Of a stretch of DNA of 64,000 bases, positions 8,453 through 16,869 are shown piece after piece. Numbering within the stretch: the first letter of the stretch is position 1; every line of letters starts with the position of its first letter. The notes beneath the pieces were generated by a model. It had not been told where the DNA came from and ran no database searches. It saw only the letters and a program-made list of their open reading frames with translations. Origin of the DNA: Eikenella corrodens (GTDB lineage Bacteria; Pseudomonadota; Gammaproteobacteria; Burkholderiales; Neisseriaceae); NCBI RefSeq assembly GCF_003990355.1, contig NZ_CP034670.1, forward strand, positions 1,240,001-1,304,000. The letters are read 5' to 3'. The position numbers were made by a program, and so were the translations under genes.

Positions 8453-8497
8453 TTTTTCAGGTAGCCTGTGCCGGATTGCATAAAGGCTACCTGAAAA
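8453..8497. terminator. DUS-pair terminator after tsaD
   Basis: TTTTTCAGGTAGCCT and AGGCTACCTGAAAATA flank an 18-base loop, 16 bp downstream of the tsaD stop (minus strand). The remaining sequence 8171-8452 upstream of the symporter shows no gene. Confidence 0.65.
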
Positions 8498-8512
8498 TAG
8501 GCATACGGTGTT

Positions 8513-9559
8513 TTACCGCACGATTTCTGCCAGCGGCCAGCGCGGGCGCACGTTGAATCCGGCGGCGGGCTGTGCCTGTTGCAGGTGCATGGCACCGGCG
8601 AAGGCGATCATGGCACCGTTGTCGGTGCACAGCGGCAGTGGCGGGAAATAAGTGCGTACGGCTTCGGGCTTGGCTTTGGGGTTGGGGCGCACTTGCAGCG
8701 CGGCGAGTTCGGCACGCAGTTTCCAATTGGCGCCCACGCCGCCGGCCACCACAAGGGTGCGGTAGCCGGTGTGCAGCAGGGCTTGGCGGGACTTGGCCAG
8801 CAGCACGTCCACCACAGCGTCTTGGAAGGCGCGGCAGATATCGTTGCGGATGGCGTCCGGCAGGCTGCCGCCATGTTCGGCGCGCACGTTTTGCACGGCA
8901 GTGAGCACGGCGGTTTTGAGGCCGGAGAAGCTCATTTGCAAATCGCGCGAATGCAGCATAGGGCGTGGAAAGGTGAAAGCATTGGGGCGGCCGAGCTTGG
9001 CCAATTCGGAAAGTTTTGCGCCGCCGGGGTAGGGCAGGCCGAGCAGTTTGGCGGTTTTGTCGAAGGCTTCGCCGGCGGCATCGTCCACGCTTTCGCCGAG
9101 CAGTTCGTAGTTGCCGATGCCGCGCACGGCCATGAATTGGGTGTGGCCGCCGGATACGAGCAGGGCAACGAAGGGAAAGGCGGGTTTTTCTTCGGCTAAC
9201 AGCGGGGAGAGCAGGTGGCCTTCGAGGTGGTGCACGGGAATCACGGATTTGCCCAGCGAAAAGGCGAGCGCGTTGGCATAGGCACAACCGGCCAAGAGCG
9301 CGCCGCCAAGGCCGGGGCCTTGGGTGTAGGCGACGGCATCGATGTCGGCGTAGTTTTTGCCGGCTTCGTGCAGGCAGGCTTGGGTGAGCGGCACGAGGCG
9401 GCGGATGTGGTCGCGGCTGGCCAGCTCGGGCACCACGCCGCCATATTCGGCATGCATGGCCATTTGGGTGTGCAGCTGGTTGCCGATGAGGCCATGTTCG
9501 GTGCTGTAGAGCGCCACGCCGGTTTCGTCGCAGGAGGATTCGATGCCGAGAACGAGCAT
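8513..9559 (-). CDS. tsaD: tRNA N6-adenosine threonylcarbamoyltransferase TsaD
   Basis: 348 residues, normal length. It transfers the threonylcarbamoyl group to A37 of ANN-decoding tRNAs, working with TsaB and TsaE. The N terminus LVLGIESSCDETGVAL and the metal-binding segment VIPVHHLEGHLLSPLL identify the family; SGGHTQ, ESVDDAAGEAFDKTAKLLGL, GGVGANWKLR and the late CTDNGAMIAFAG complete the ASKHA-type nucleotide and iron site. The start at 9559 is the only sensible one. Promoter and divergent intergenic sequence follow upstream. Confidence 0.96.
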   Translation of the reverse strand: MLVLGIESSCDETGVALYSTEHGLIGNQLHTQMAMHAEYGGVVPELASRDHIRRLVPLTQACLHEAGKNYADIDAVAYTQGPGLGGALLAGCAYANALAFSLGKSVIPVHHLEGHLLSPLLAEEKPAFPFVALLVSGGHTQFMAVRGIGNYELLGESVDDAAGEAFDKTAKLLGLPYPGGAKLSELAKLGRPNAFTFPRPMLHSRDLQMSFSGLKTAVLTAVQNVRAEHGGSLPDAIRNDICRAFQDAVVDVLLAKSRQALLHTGYRTLVVAGGVGANWKLRAELAALQVRPNPKAKPEAVRTYFPPLPLCTDNGAMIAFAGAMHLQQAQPAAGFNVRPRWPLAEIVR

Positions 9560-10113
9560 GATAGAAGGCTACCTGAAAAATCAAAGGCTGTATTTTATAG
9601 CAAATCAACTTGGCTTTCGCTATGGCATCGGCTTGCTAGGGCAGTAAATGGCGGTATGTGCTTGGGCAGAGGGTGGGTTCATGCGTATGGGCGGATTGAC
9701 ATACACCTCCGATGAAATATTGCGGGAAAATGTCGGCTAATGCAGGCGGGGATAGACCTTGTTGTTTTTTCGCACAGGTTAATTTTGGTTAATTGTGTGT
9801 AATTTGCAGATAGGGGGGAAGGTATGGTAATGAGGCGGGAGGGAGTTGGTTTTAGCCAGTATTGGTATGAAAAATATATTATTTTTTCTGATTTGGGTGG
9901 AACACTATTCTTATTAGGGCGGCATTCGTTAATTAATAGTATTGTTTGCCCGGCACATTGGATAAGAACGATTTTGGTGGCAGATGTTTGCGTGCGGTAA
10001 GTAGAGTAGGCAGTTTAATTGCCAGCCGCCGCCAAACAGCGGATAATACGCCGCGATTCTTGATAGGAATTTATCTGTGAGACGGCTAGAGGTCTGCAGA
10101 TAGGGAATTTTTT
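9560..10113. other. Long divergent intergenic region
   Basis: No gene supported. One DUS lies at 9569-9581. The sequence from 9760 to 10010 is clearly AT-rich (for example TTGGTTAATTGTGTGTAATT near 9790) and should hold the promoters of tsaD and of the lipoprotein at 10150. Confidence 0.45.
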
Positions 10114-10125
10114 AAGTTATAACTT
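10114..10125. promoter_or_regulatory. 12-bp perfect palindrome upstream of lipoprotein gene
   Basis: AAGTTATAACTT lies 25 bp upstream of the ATG at 10150 and 10 bp upstream of the SD AGAGG. It could be an operator or part of the leader; nothing more is shown by sequence. Confidence 0.35.
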
Positions 10126-10149
10126 GAACTTTGTTAGAGGTAATTCGAC

Positions 10150-10437
10150 ATGAAAAAATCTTTATTGGCCGCTGCCCTGATGTCTTTGTTCTTGGCTGCT
10201 TGTGGTGGTTCTGCTCCGGCTTCTGATGCTTCTGCCGCTTCCGCTGCTTCTGAAGCTGCTGCAATGGCTTCTGATGTTGCCGGTGCTGCTTCTCAGGCTA
10301 CTGCCGCTGTTGAAGGTGCTGCTTCTCAGGCTACTGCCGCTGTTGAAGGCGCTGCTTCTCAGGCTACTGCTGCCGTTGAAGGTGCTGCTTCTCAAGCTAC
10401 TGCTGCCGTTGAAGGTGCTGCCAGCGCTGCCAAATAA
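10150..10437 (+). CDS. Alanine-rich repeat lipoprotein
   Basis: 95 residues. The N terminus is a lipoprotein signal with lipobox LAAC (residues 15-18), so Cys18 should be lipidated and the mature protein anchored in the envelope. The mature part is low complexity: Ser/Ala-rich to about residue 44, then four perfect 11-residue repeats GAASQATAAVE, ending GAASAAK. Repeats of 11 residues with Ala at regular positions suggest a long amphipathic helix, similar in idea to small Lpp-like periplasmic lipoproteins. Codon use is biased to GCT in contrast to GC-rich neighbours, as in highly expressed genes. A strong SD (AGAGG) and its own terminator indicate a single-gene unit. Confidence 0.8.
   Translation: MKKSLLAAALMSLFLAACGGSAPASDASAASAASEAAAMASDVAGAASQATAAVEGAASQATAAVEGAASQATAAVEGAASQATAAVEGAASAAK
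10282..10413 (+). repeat. Four tandem 33-bp repeats inside the lipoprotein gene
   Basis: The unit GGTGCTGCTTCTCAGGCTAC plus 13 further bases is repeated at 10282, 10315, 10348 and 10381, with a few synonymous differences. Each unit is 11 codons, so copy-number change keeps the frame. Confidence 0.9.
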
Positions 10438-10460
10438 TTTGGCGGTTTAAAACTCAAGCA

Positions 10461-10489
10461 AAAGCCCCGCATCTGCGGGGCTTTGTTTT
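10461..10489 (+). terminator. Rho-independent terminator of the lipoprotein gene
   Basis: AGCCCCGCATCTGCGGGGCT followed by TTGTTTT, 24 bp after the stop codon. Confidence 0.9.
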
Positions 10490-10584
10490 ATGGTTAAAGC
10501 ACTTCGATTTCTTCAGCCCAGATGGACTTTGATGCGCTCATGTGTTGTTTGCGGCTGAGAGCTGTATATGAAAAAAGATGTGCT

Positions 10585-10688
10585 TATAGTGAATTAACAA
10601 AAACCAGTACAGGGTTGTCTCGCATTGCCGTAACGTGTGTACTGTCTGCGGCTCGCCGCCTTGTCCTGATTTTTGTTAATCTACTATA
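10585..10688 (+). repeat. Correia-type element (CREE), short form
   Basis: 104 bp, ends TATAGTGAATTAAC and GTTAATCTACTATA (one terminal base change), core as in the other copies. It lies between the convergent lipoprotein and ccsB genes. Confidence 0.85.
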
Positions 10689-10807
10689 GTTCTCACGGAG
10701 GGATTTTTGATGCTGCCGGGTGTTTCCCGGTGGTTTATTAAATCTGAATCCCTTCCTATGCGGATAGGTTACCTGAAAGCTGCATTTTCGGGTAGCCTTT
10801 TTGCGCT

Positions 10808-12037
10808 TTACAGCCCGCCGTAGGAGTGCAGCCCGCTCAAAAACATATTCACGCCGATAAAAGCGAAGGCGGTGATGAAGAAGCCGATAATCGCCCACCA
10901 CGCCAAGGGCTTGCCGCCCCAGCCGCGCACCAGGCGGATATGCAGCCAGGCCGCGTAGTTAAGCCACACCACCAGCGCCCAGTTTTCTTTCGGGTCCCAG
11001 CTCCAATAGCGCCCCCAGGCATCGGCTGCCCACAGCGCGCCGAGCACGGTGGCTGCGGTGAAGAAGAGGAAACCGATGGCGATGGCCTGATACATGGCTT
11101 CTTCAATCACTTCGGCTTCAGGTAGCCTCAACGAGGGGCGGCGCAGTTTCATCAATTCGGCCACACCGAGGAAAGCGGCCAGGCAAAATGCGCCGTAGCC
11201 GATGAAATTGGCAGGCACATGCAGCTTCATCCACCACGATTGCAGGGCGGGAATCAGCGGCCGGATTTGCTGGGCGTTGCGGCTGAAGGTGTACCACAGC
11301 ACGAAGCCGACCAAAATCAGCTGCAGGGTGTACACAAACACGCCCAGCCGCTGCAGGCGGAACTTGCCTTCGTAATACAGGAACATCAAAGCGGTGATGA
11401 CGATAAACAGGATGAACACTTCATACAGGTTCGAAATCGGGATGTGACCGTCGCGCGGGCTGATGAGGTAGCTTTCATGCCAGCGCACCAGCATGCCGGT
11501 GAGCCCAATGGCAGCGGCCGCCCAAGCCAGGTAGCGGGCGAGGCGAAGCAGCATGGGTACGGCGTGCGTGTTGTCTGTTTCCGCCTGTTTGTTGCCGCCG
11601 AGCAAGCCGAGCGCGTAGCACAGCCAGGCCATCGGTACCAGGGCGCACAGCCAGCCGATGGCCGATTGGCTGGCTAAGAAATAGCGCAGCAGGAAGCGTT
11701 CGCCGTTGGCCATCTGCCCGGCATAGAGCACGGTGGCGGCATAGGCCAGGGCGATGCACAGCGGCATCAGCAGGCGCAGCGGTTTGTAAAACCAGCCCAG
11801 CCACACGGCGGAGGCGGCGCTGAGCCATAAAATGCACACTTCATATATGTCCATGCGGTGCGGCAGCAGAATCTGCACGGCGGCGGCAATGGCCGTCATC
11901 AGGGCGGCAAACAGCCAGTCGGCTACGGAAAGCAGTTTCCAAAAACGCTGCTCCTGCAACAGCTCGTGCTGCGGCAGCCGGTGGGCACTGGCCGCCTGTT
12001 TTTGCGGCAGGGCATCAGGCGTGTTAGGGTTGGTCAT
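10808..12037 (-). CDS. ccsB: System II cytochrome c biogenesis protein CcsB (CcsA/ResC-type heme handling subunit)
   Basis: 409 residues, multi-pass inner-membrane protein. With ResB it exports heme and joins it to apocytochromes c in the periplasm. The C-terminal CcsA domain carries the tryptophan-rich heme-binding WWD-type motif (WAADAWGRYWSWDPKENWAL), flanked by conserved His residues (WLHIRLVRGWGG) and ends FIGVNMFLSGLHSYGG. The N-terminal part adds extra membrane segments. It overlaps the end of resB by 14 bp, so the two are translationally coupled. NCBI names this family CcsB; the same protein is called CcsA or ResC in other literature. Confidence 0.92.
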   Translation of the reverse strand: MTNPNTPDALPQKQAASAHRLPQHELLQEQRFWKLLSVADWLFAALMTAIAAAVQILLPHRMDIYEVCILWLSAASAVWLGWFYKPLRLLMPLCIALAYAATVLYAGQMANGERFLLRYFLASQSAIGWLCALVPMAWLCYALGLLGGNKQAETDNTHAVPMLLRLARYLAWAAAAIGLTGMLVRWHESYLISPRDGHIPISNLYEVFILFIVITALMFLYYEGKFRLQRLGVFVYTLQLILVGFVLWYTFSRNAQQIRPLIPALQSWWMKLHVPANFIGYGAFCLAAFLGVAELMKLRRPSLRLPEAEVIEEAMYQAIAIGFLFFTAATVLGALWAADAWGRYWSWDPKENWALVVWLNYAAWLHIRLVRGWGGKPLAWWAIIGFFITAFAFIGVNMFLSGLHSYGGL

Positions 12038-14060
12038 GGTTCAATTCCTGCGCCAGGCGCGTGAGGTGTTGTGTGTGTGTGGCGAAAATCGGTTCCAGCT
12101 GCCGTTTGAGGCGGGCGGAGCTCATGGCAAAGAGGGCTTGGCCGTGGTCATACAGCAGCCAGGCGCGTTGTTCGCGCAGGTAAAACATAAGCGCCGTGCC
12201 TAAAATCAGCAGTACAGAGCCCAGATACACCAGGCCTTGGCCGGGTGAGCGGGTCATCTGCAGGCCGGAGGATTTCACTTCGTTGTAGCCGTTTAATTGC
12301 AGCAACACCGGCGAGCCGAAGCGGGTAAGGCCGGTGTAGGCATCGAAGCTGTTGATGAGGAAGCGGTTGCGCTCTTCGTTCTGCGGCCAGTCCAGCCCTT
12401 GTTCGGACAGTGCCTGTTCGAGGGCGATATTGCCCGCGCCGAACAGCATTTGGTAGAACAATTCGCGCATCCGGTCTTGTTCGGCGGCGGGGATTTTATT
12501 TTCCACGAATTGGTTGATGCCCACATAGCCTTCGCGGGCGAACAGCTCCAAGATATTGCCCAAGGCTTCGCGGAAGCGGGTTTTGGAAGGCTCGGGCATA
12601 TCGGCCACGGCACGGTCGAGCACGGCTTCGCGCAGCTCGGGCTGAAGCAGCACGGCGCGCAGGTGCATGAAGGTGTCGGGCTTGCCGTTTTTATCGGCGG
12701 GAATCATCAGCCAGCGGTAGTCTTCGCTGTTGCTGCCGCGCTCGCCGGTGGCGAAGTAGAAATCGCCGCCGCGCCGCAGGGGCAGCATGTAGTTGACATA
12801 CTCGCGCGCCTGGCCGGCCTGGTCGCGCAGGCGGAAGGTGATGGTGGGGCCGACGTTGTGCAGGGCATCGGACTGCTGCACGCTGCGTGCCTCGTTGAGG
12901 CGGTGGCGCAGATTGGCCGGCTGCGAGGCGGCGTTATCGGTTTGCTCTTCGTCTTCCACGTTCAGCGGGCGCAGTTCGGTGAATTCGAGCGTGTATTGTT
13001 GAGTTTGATTTTGGCCCAGGTGCAGCGGGAAAGCGCTAAGCGAGGCGGCTTTGAGTTCGGTGCTGGCGGCGGAGGGCGTGCCCAAGTTCCAGGCGCGGAA
13101 GGTGAGGCCGGAGCCGCCGTCGCCGAAGCTGGCCTGGTAGAGCGAAATGCCGTGCAGGGTGAAGGGATGGTTCACTTTCACGGTGGGGGTGTAGGTTTGA
13201 CCGCTTTGCCGGTCGGTAACGATTAAATCGCTGGCAAAGTTTTTCGGCATGCCGTTTTCGTAGTAATCCACATGGAATTGCTTGAGGGTTACGCTAAACG
13301 GCAATTCCTGTACCAAGAGCCCGTCGCCCGTGTCGAGAAACACTTCCTGCACGGTTTGCCCTTCGCGGATGTTCACATTGCCGCGAAACGATAAGGTATT
13401 GCTGCCCAAGCGGCTTTCTTTGCCGAAATCGTTGGAGAACTGGGCAGTTTTGTTGGGCTTGAGGCTACCTGAAAACATGGCTAGCTTAATCGGCAGATTG
13501 CTGTCGATAAGGCCGCCCAGGCAAATCACGATGATGGCGGCGTGGGCGAAGATGTAGCCCCATTTGTTGAGGCTGCCTTTTTTTGCCGCGATGATGAAGC
13601 TGCCGTCTTCGCGCTGCCGGCTTTGCACGGCGAAGCCGGAAACTTTCAGGTAGCGTTCGGCAATTTCGGGCGCGGGCGCGGCGGCGAGCAGGGTGCTGTG
13701 CTTCATGGCGGCCAGCGAGCGGGCAGAGGCACTCAGGCGGAAACTTTTCATTTCGCGCAGGAAAGGCGGGATGTTGCGCCACAGGCACAGGCCGGTGGAG
13801 AGCATCAAGAATGCCAAAATAGCCACAAACCACGGCGCGGAATACACATCATACAAGCCGAGGAAACGGAAAATCTGATGCCAGAACGGCCCGAATTCCA
13901 CCACATAAGCCACCTCCGCCTGATTTTGCTGCAGCACCGTGCCGATCACTGAAGCGAGCGCGAGCAGCGAGAGCAGCGCCACGGCAAAGCGCATGGAGCT
14001 GAAGAAGGCAAACCAAGGCCGCCGCAACAGCGGGGTTCTGGCGGGATCGGGTGTACTCAT
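12024..14060 (-). CDS. resB: Cytochrome c biogenesis protein ResB
   Basis: 678 residues. Partner of the CcsA-type protein; thought to keep the apocytochrome haem-binding cysteines reduced and to present them. Three membrane segments lie in the first quarter (FFSSMRFAVALLSLLALASV about 19-38, then around 72 and 165), followed by a large periplasmic domain and a final membrane segment near residue 605 (LVYLGSVLLILGTALMFYLR). This matches the ResB layout, including SNLPIKLAMFSGSL and NHPFTLHGISLYQASF. It is the first gene of a two-gene operon with ccsB. Confidence 0.92.
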   Translation of the reverse strand: MSTPDPARTPLLRRPWFAFFSSMRFAVALLSLLALASVIGTVLQQNQAEVAYVVEFGPFWHQIFRFLGLYDVYSAPWFVAILAFLMLSTGLCLWRNIPPFLREMKSFRLSASARSLAAMKHSTLLAAAPAPEIAERYLKVSGFAVQSRQREDGSFIIAAKKGSLNKWGYIFAHAAIIVICLGGLIDSNLPIKLAMFSGSLKPNKTAQFSNDFGKESRLGSNTLSFRGNVNIREGQTVQEVFLDTGDGLLVQELPFSVTLKQFHVDYYENGMPKNFASDLIVTDRQSGQTYTPTVKVNHPFTLHGISLYQASFGDGGSGLTFRAWNLGTPSAASTELKAASLSAFPLHLGQNQTQQYTLEFTELRPLNVEDEEQTDNAASQPANLRHRLNEARSVQQSDALHNVGPTITFRLRDQAGQAREYVNYMLPLRRGGDFYFATGERGSNSEDYRWLMIPADKNGKPDTFMHLRAVLLQPELREAVLDRAVADMPEPSKTRFREALGNILELFAREGYVGINQFVENKIPAAEQDRMRELFYQMLFGAGNIALEQALSEQGLDWPQNEERNRFLINSFDAYTGLTRFGSPVLLQLNGYNEVKSSGLQMTRSPGQGLVYLGSVLLILGTALMFYLREQRAWLLYDHGQALFAMSSARLKRQLEPIFATHTQHLTRLAQELNHDQP

Positions 14061-14133
14061 AACCGAAAATCCGGAGCGGAAACGTGGGATTAAAACAGCG
14101 GGATTATAACTGATTTGCCGCGGCTGCTTGGTT

Positions 14134-14217
14134 TATATCGTGAATTAAAATAAGGATACTGCGGAGCTGGCTCGCTGGCCGTGTGTATGCTGTCTGCGTC
14201 GTGCCGCCAGGTTTTGA
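14134..14217 (+). repeat. Degenerate Correia-type element
   Basis: TATATCGTGAATTAAAAT at the left, then GGCTCGCTGGCCGTGTGTAT and GCTGTCTGCGTCGTGCCGCC: the CREE core in decayed form; no clear right terminal repeat. Confidence 0.5.
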
Positions 14218-14273
14218 GTGTTGCTAGCCCGCTATGCTGGCATAAGGAGACAGCGTGGCTTAATGGGTGCGGT

Positions 14274-14314
14274 AAGGCTACCTGAAACCGGATTGTGGTT
14301 TTTCAGGTAGCCTT
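14274..14314. terminator. DUS-pair stem
   Basis: AAGGCTACCTGAAACC and GGTTTTTCAGGTAGCCTT can pair. It lies between resB and the dapC terminus, about 100 bp after the dapC stop. Confidence 0.5.
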
Positions 14315-14416
14315 TATTGATATTGGCGCAAAGGTTGGGATGGTTTTAGCGGTGTTAAAGCTGCACTTTAGCTCCGCAGAAACTCACTTCGTCCGCTTTC
14401 AGGTAGCCCATTGATG

Positions 14417-15610
14417 CTATGGATAACAACGCCGGCGGATTGCCACAATCTTTTCCGCCGCTGCCACGCAGTCGGCTACGGGGGCGACCAGCGCGATGCG
14501 CACATAGCCGGCGCCGGGGTTGCCTTGCGCGGTGTCGCGCGCCAGAAAGCGGCCGGGCAGTACTTGGATAGCCGCTTCGCGCCACAGGGTGCGGGTGAAG
14601 GCCAAATCGTCGCCGTCGGGCGCTTGCAGCCAAATATAAAACGAAGCGTCCGGCCGTGTTACCTCAAAGCCCTGCGCCAGAATCGGCAGCACGCGGGCGA
14701 ATTTTTCCTGATACAGGCGGCGGTTTTCCATTACATGGGTTTCATCGTTCCAGGCGGCGATGCTGGCCATCTGCACGGGAATGCCCATGGCGCTGCCGTG
14801 GTAGGTGCGGTAGAGCAGGAAATCTTTGAGCAGCGCGGCATCGCCGGCCACGAAGCCGGAGCGCAGGCCGGGTACGTTGGAGCGTTTGGAGAGGCTGGTG
14901 AACATCACCAGTTTGCCGAAGCCGCGACCCAATTCGGCAGCGGCCTGCAGGCAGCCGATGGGCGGCTCGCCTTCGAAATAAATTTCGGAATAGCATTCGT
15001 CGGCGGCGATGATAAAGCCGTAACGGCTTTGCAATTCAAAGAGTTCTGCCCAGTCGGCTTTCTGCATCACACTGCCGCAGGGGTTGTGCGGCGAACAAAC
15101 GAACACCAGTTTCACGCGCTGCCACACGGCTTCGGGAATGCTGCTCCAATCGGGCTTAAAGTGCGGGGCTCGGCAGTTGGCAAACGCGGTTTCCGCCCCG
15201 GCCAGGAGCGCGGCGCCTTCGTAAATCTGATAAAACGGATTGGGGCACACCACCACGGGTTTTTCCTGCTCGTTGCCGCCCAGCGCCGCCTGTACGAAGG
15301 AAAACAGGGCTTCGCGGCTGCCCAGCACGGGCAGGATTTGGCTATCTGGATCGAGCGCGAGGCCGTAGCGGCGTTGCAGGAAGCCGGCGCAGGCTTGGCG
15401 CAGCTCGGGCAGGCCGGCGGTTTGCGGATAGGCATCGAGGCGCGGCAGGGCGGCGGTGAGCGCATCGGTAATCACGGCGGGGGCAGGGTGTTTGGGCTCG
15501 CCGATTTGCAGTGGCACGGGCACAACGCCCTCGGGCGGATTCACGCCTTGCATGGCTTCGCGCAGGCGGGCGAAAGGGTAGGGCTGGAGTTGGGATAGGT
15601 GTGGGTTCAT
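14417..15610 (-). CDS. dapC: Succinyldiaminopimelate transaminase DapC
   Basis: 397 residues, fold-type I PLP aminotransferase. It transfers the amino group from glutamate in the succinylase route to meso-diaminopimelate and lysine. The start HLSQLQPYPFARLREAMQG is typical of DapC, as are GEPKHPAPA, AYPQTAGLPELRQA, CSPHNPCGSVM, the aspartate of ADECYSEIYFEGEPP, and the PLP lysine in TSLSKRSNVPGLRSGF. No other dap gene is adjacent. It stands alone, between a CREE and a DUS stem. Confidence 0.9.
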   Translation of the reverse strand: MNPHLSQLQPYPFARLREAMQGVNPPEGVVPVPLQIGEPKHPAPAVITDALTAALPRLDAYPQTAGLPELRQACAGFLQRRYGLALDPDSQILPVLGSREALFSFVQAALGGNEQEKPVVVCPNPFYQIYEGAALLAGAETAFANCRAPHFKPDWSSIPEAVWQRVKLVFVCSPHNPCGSVMQKADWAELFELQSRYGFIIAADECYSEIYFEGEPPIGCLQAAAELGRGFGKLVMFTSLSKRSNVPGLRSGFVAGDAALLKDFLLYRTYHGSAMGIPVQMASIAAWNDETHVMENRRLYQEKFARVLPILAQGFEVTRPDASFYIWLQAPDGDDLAFTRTLWREAAIQVLPGRFLARDTAQGNPGAGYVRIALVAPVADCVAAAEKIVAIRRRCYP

Positions 15611-15699
15611 GGTGGACTGGTGTTTTGTTGTCAGAGGAAAAGGCTATTGTAATCGGCAGGCATGGGATAGGCTACCTGAAAAATACAGCAGACGCGTTT

Positions 15700-15803
15700 T
15701 ATAGTGGATTAACAAAAATCAGTACAGCGTTGTCTCGCCTTGCCGTACTATCTGTACTGTCTGCGGCTCGCCGCCTTGTCCTGATTTTTGTTAATCCACT
15801 ATA
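15700..15803 (+). repeat. Correia-type element (CREE), short form
   Basis: 104 bp, ends TATAGTGGATTAAC and GTTAATCCACTATA (perfect inverted ends). Core as in other copies. It lies about 90 bp upstream of the dapC start. Confidence 0.9.
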
Positions 15804-15863
15804 GGTAGCCTTTTGCTTGTTGTGGAAACAAGGTGCAACTTGCCGCGGAGTACGCGGAAATAT

Positions 15864-15892
15864 TTTCAGGTAGCCTTGAAGGCTACCTGAAA
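15864..15892. terminator. DUS-pair palindrome
   Basis: TTTCAGGTAGCCTTGAAGGC plus TACCTGAAA: a 13-bp stem with a 3-base loop, 18 bp past the stop of the small membrane protein gene; likely the end of the rfbC-gmhB-plsC run. Confidence 0.65.
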
Positions 15893-15910
15893 GCTTATTG
15901 GATAGCGGTT

Positions 15911-16105
15911 TTAGCCGAAGATGCCCAAATAATACAGCAGGCTGGCTAGGATGACGGCAATGCCGCCGCCGATGATGAGCCGCCGCCAGATAGGGCGGAT
16001 TTCGCTGTGCCGCAAATCGGCGGCGAGATAACGCCACACGAAGAAAAGGGCGGCTAGGGCGAAGGCGATGGCGCCGATGGTGTCGCCGTCCATATTCGGC
16101 TTCAT
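15911..16105 (-). CDS. Small membrane protein
   Basis: 64 residues with two hydrophobic helices (about 10-27 and 43-61) separated by a basic-acidic loop (RHSEIRPIWRRL). Family not recognised. Its ATG overlaps the plsC stop in an ATGA junction, so it is translationally coupled and probably works in the envelope together with the acyltransferase; the actual role is unknown. Confidence 0.7.
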   Translation of the reverse strand: MKPNMDGDTIGAIAFALAALFFVWRYLAADLRHSEIRPIWRRLIIGGGIAVILASLLYYLGIFG

Positions 16106-16869
16106 GCTGCGCTGCCTTTCTGTTCGCTGCCCGGTTTGGCGACGCCGTAGCAGGGGCCGCGGCCGGTGATGCGGGGCATTTGGCTTTCGATGGCTGCTTC
16201 GGTGGCGGCGGTGAGCTCGGCGATGCTGCCGGAGTCGTGTTTAATCGGCGGGCAGATGATGACGCTGATTTCGCCGGGATGTTTGAGAAAGGAGTTTTTC
16301 GGCCAGAATTCGCCGCTGTTGAGGGCAACGGGCACGATGTCCATCTCTAACAGCTGGGCGGTGCGGGCGGCGCCGCTTTTATAGCGGCCTTTGCTGCCGG
16401 GCGGCATGCGCGTGCCTTCGGGGAAGATGGTGATCCAATAGCCTTGCGCTTTGCGTTTGCTGCCTTGCTCGATGATTTGGGCGGAGGCTTTTACGGGGTT
16501 GCGCCGGTCGATGCCGATGGTGCCGGCAAACTTGAGCCCCCAGCCGAAGAAGGGGATGCGGAAGAGTTCGCGTTTGGCCACGAACACTTGCGGCGGGAAG
16601 ATTTTCTGCATAGCCAGCGTTTCCCAGCCGGATTGGTGTTTGCAGCAGATAACGGCGGGGTCTTGGGGGATGTTTTCTGCGCCTTCCACGCGGTATTTGA
16701 GACCGACGATGTTTTCCAAGAGCCACATCAGCATCAGCGCCCAGCGGGTGGCGAGGGCGTGGAGGGCGCCCGGGATGGGGGCGGTGAGCAGCATCACGAT
16801 AAACAGCGGCGGGGTAACGAGTGCCATCAGCAGCCAATAGGCGAGGTTGCGTATCCACAGGGAAATCAT
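16102..16869 (-). CDS. plsC: 1-acyl-sn-glycerol-3-phosphate acyltransferase PlsC
   Basis: 255 residues. Adds the second acyl chain to lysophosphatidic acid at the inner membrane. An N-terminal hydrophobic segment (about 9-31) precedes the acyltransferase domain. Motif I appears as CCKHQSGWETLAM, where the usual HX4D is HX4E, as in several betaproteobacterial homologues. Motif II with GIDRRNPVKA, motif III FPEGTRMPPGSKGRYKSGAA, and motif IV VPVALNSGEFW are clear. The ATG directly overlaps the gmhB stop (TGATG) and the stop overlaps the next gene, so this is the middle of a tight operon. Confidence 0.92.
   Translation of the reverse strand: MISLWIRNLAYWLLMALVTPPLFIVMLLTAPIPGALHALATRWALMLMWLLENIVGLKYRVEGAENIPQDPAVICCKHQSGWETLAMQKIFPPQVFVAKRELFRIPFFGWGLKFAGTIGIDRRNPVKASAQIIEQGSKRKAQGYWITIFPEGTRMPPGSKGRYKSGAARTAQLLEMDIVPVALNSGEFWPKNSFLKHPGEISVIICPPIKHDSGSIAELTAATEAAIESQMPRITGRGPCYGVAKPGSEQKGSAA

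Noticed and set aside
8487..9608. Long Arg/Pro-rich frame over tsaD
   Set aside because: It is a shifted frame of the GC-rich tsaD gene; the tsaD frame has all family motifs.
10282..10413. Phase-variable repeat in the lipoprotein
   Set aside because: Unit length is 33 bp, so copy-number change keeps the frame and cannot switch the gene off.
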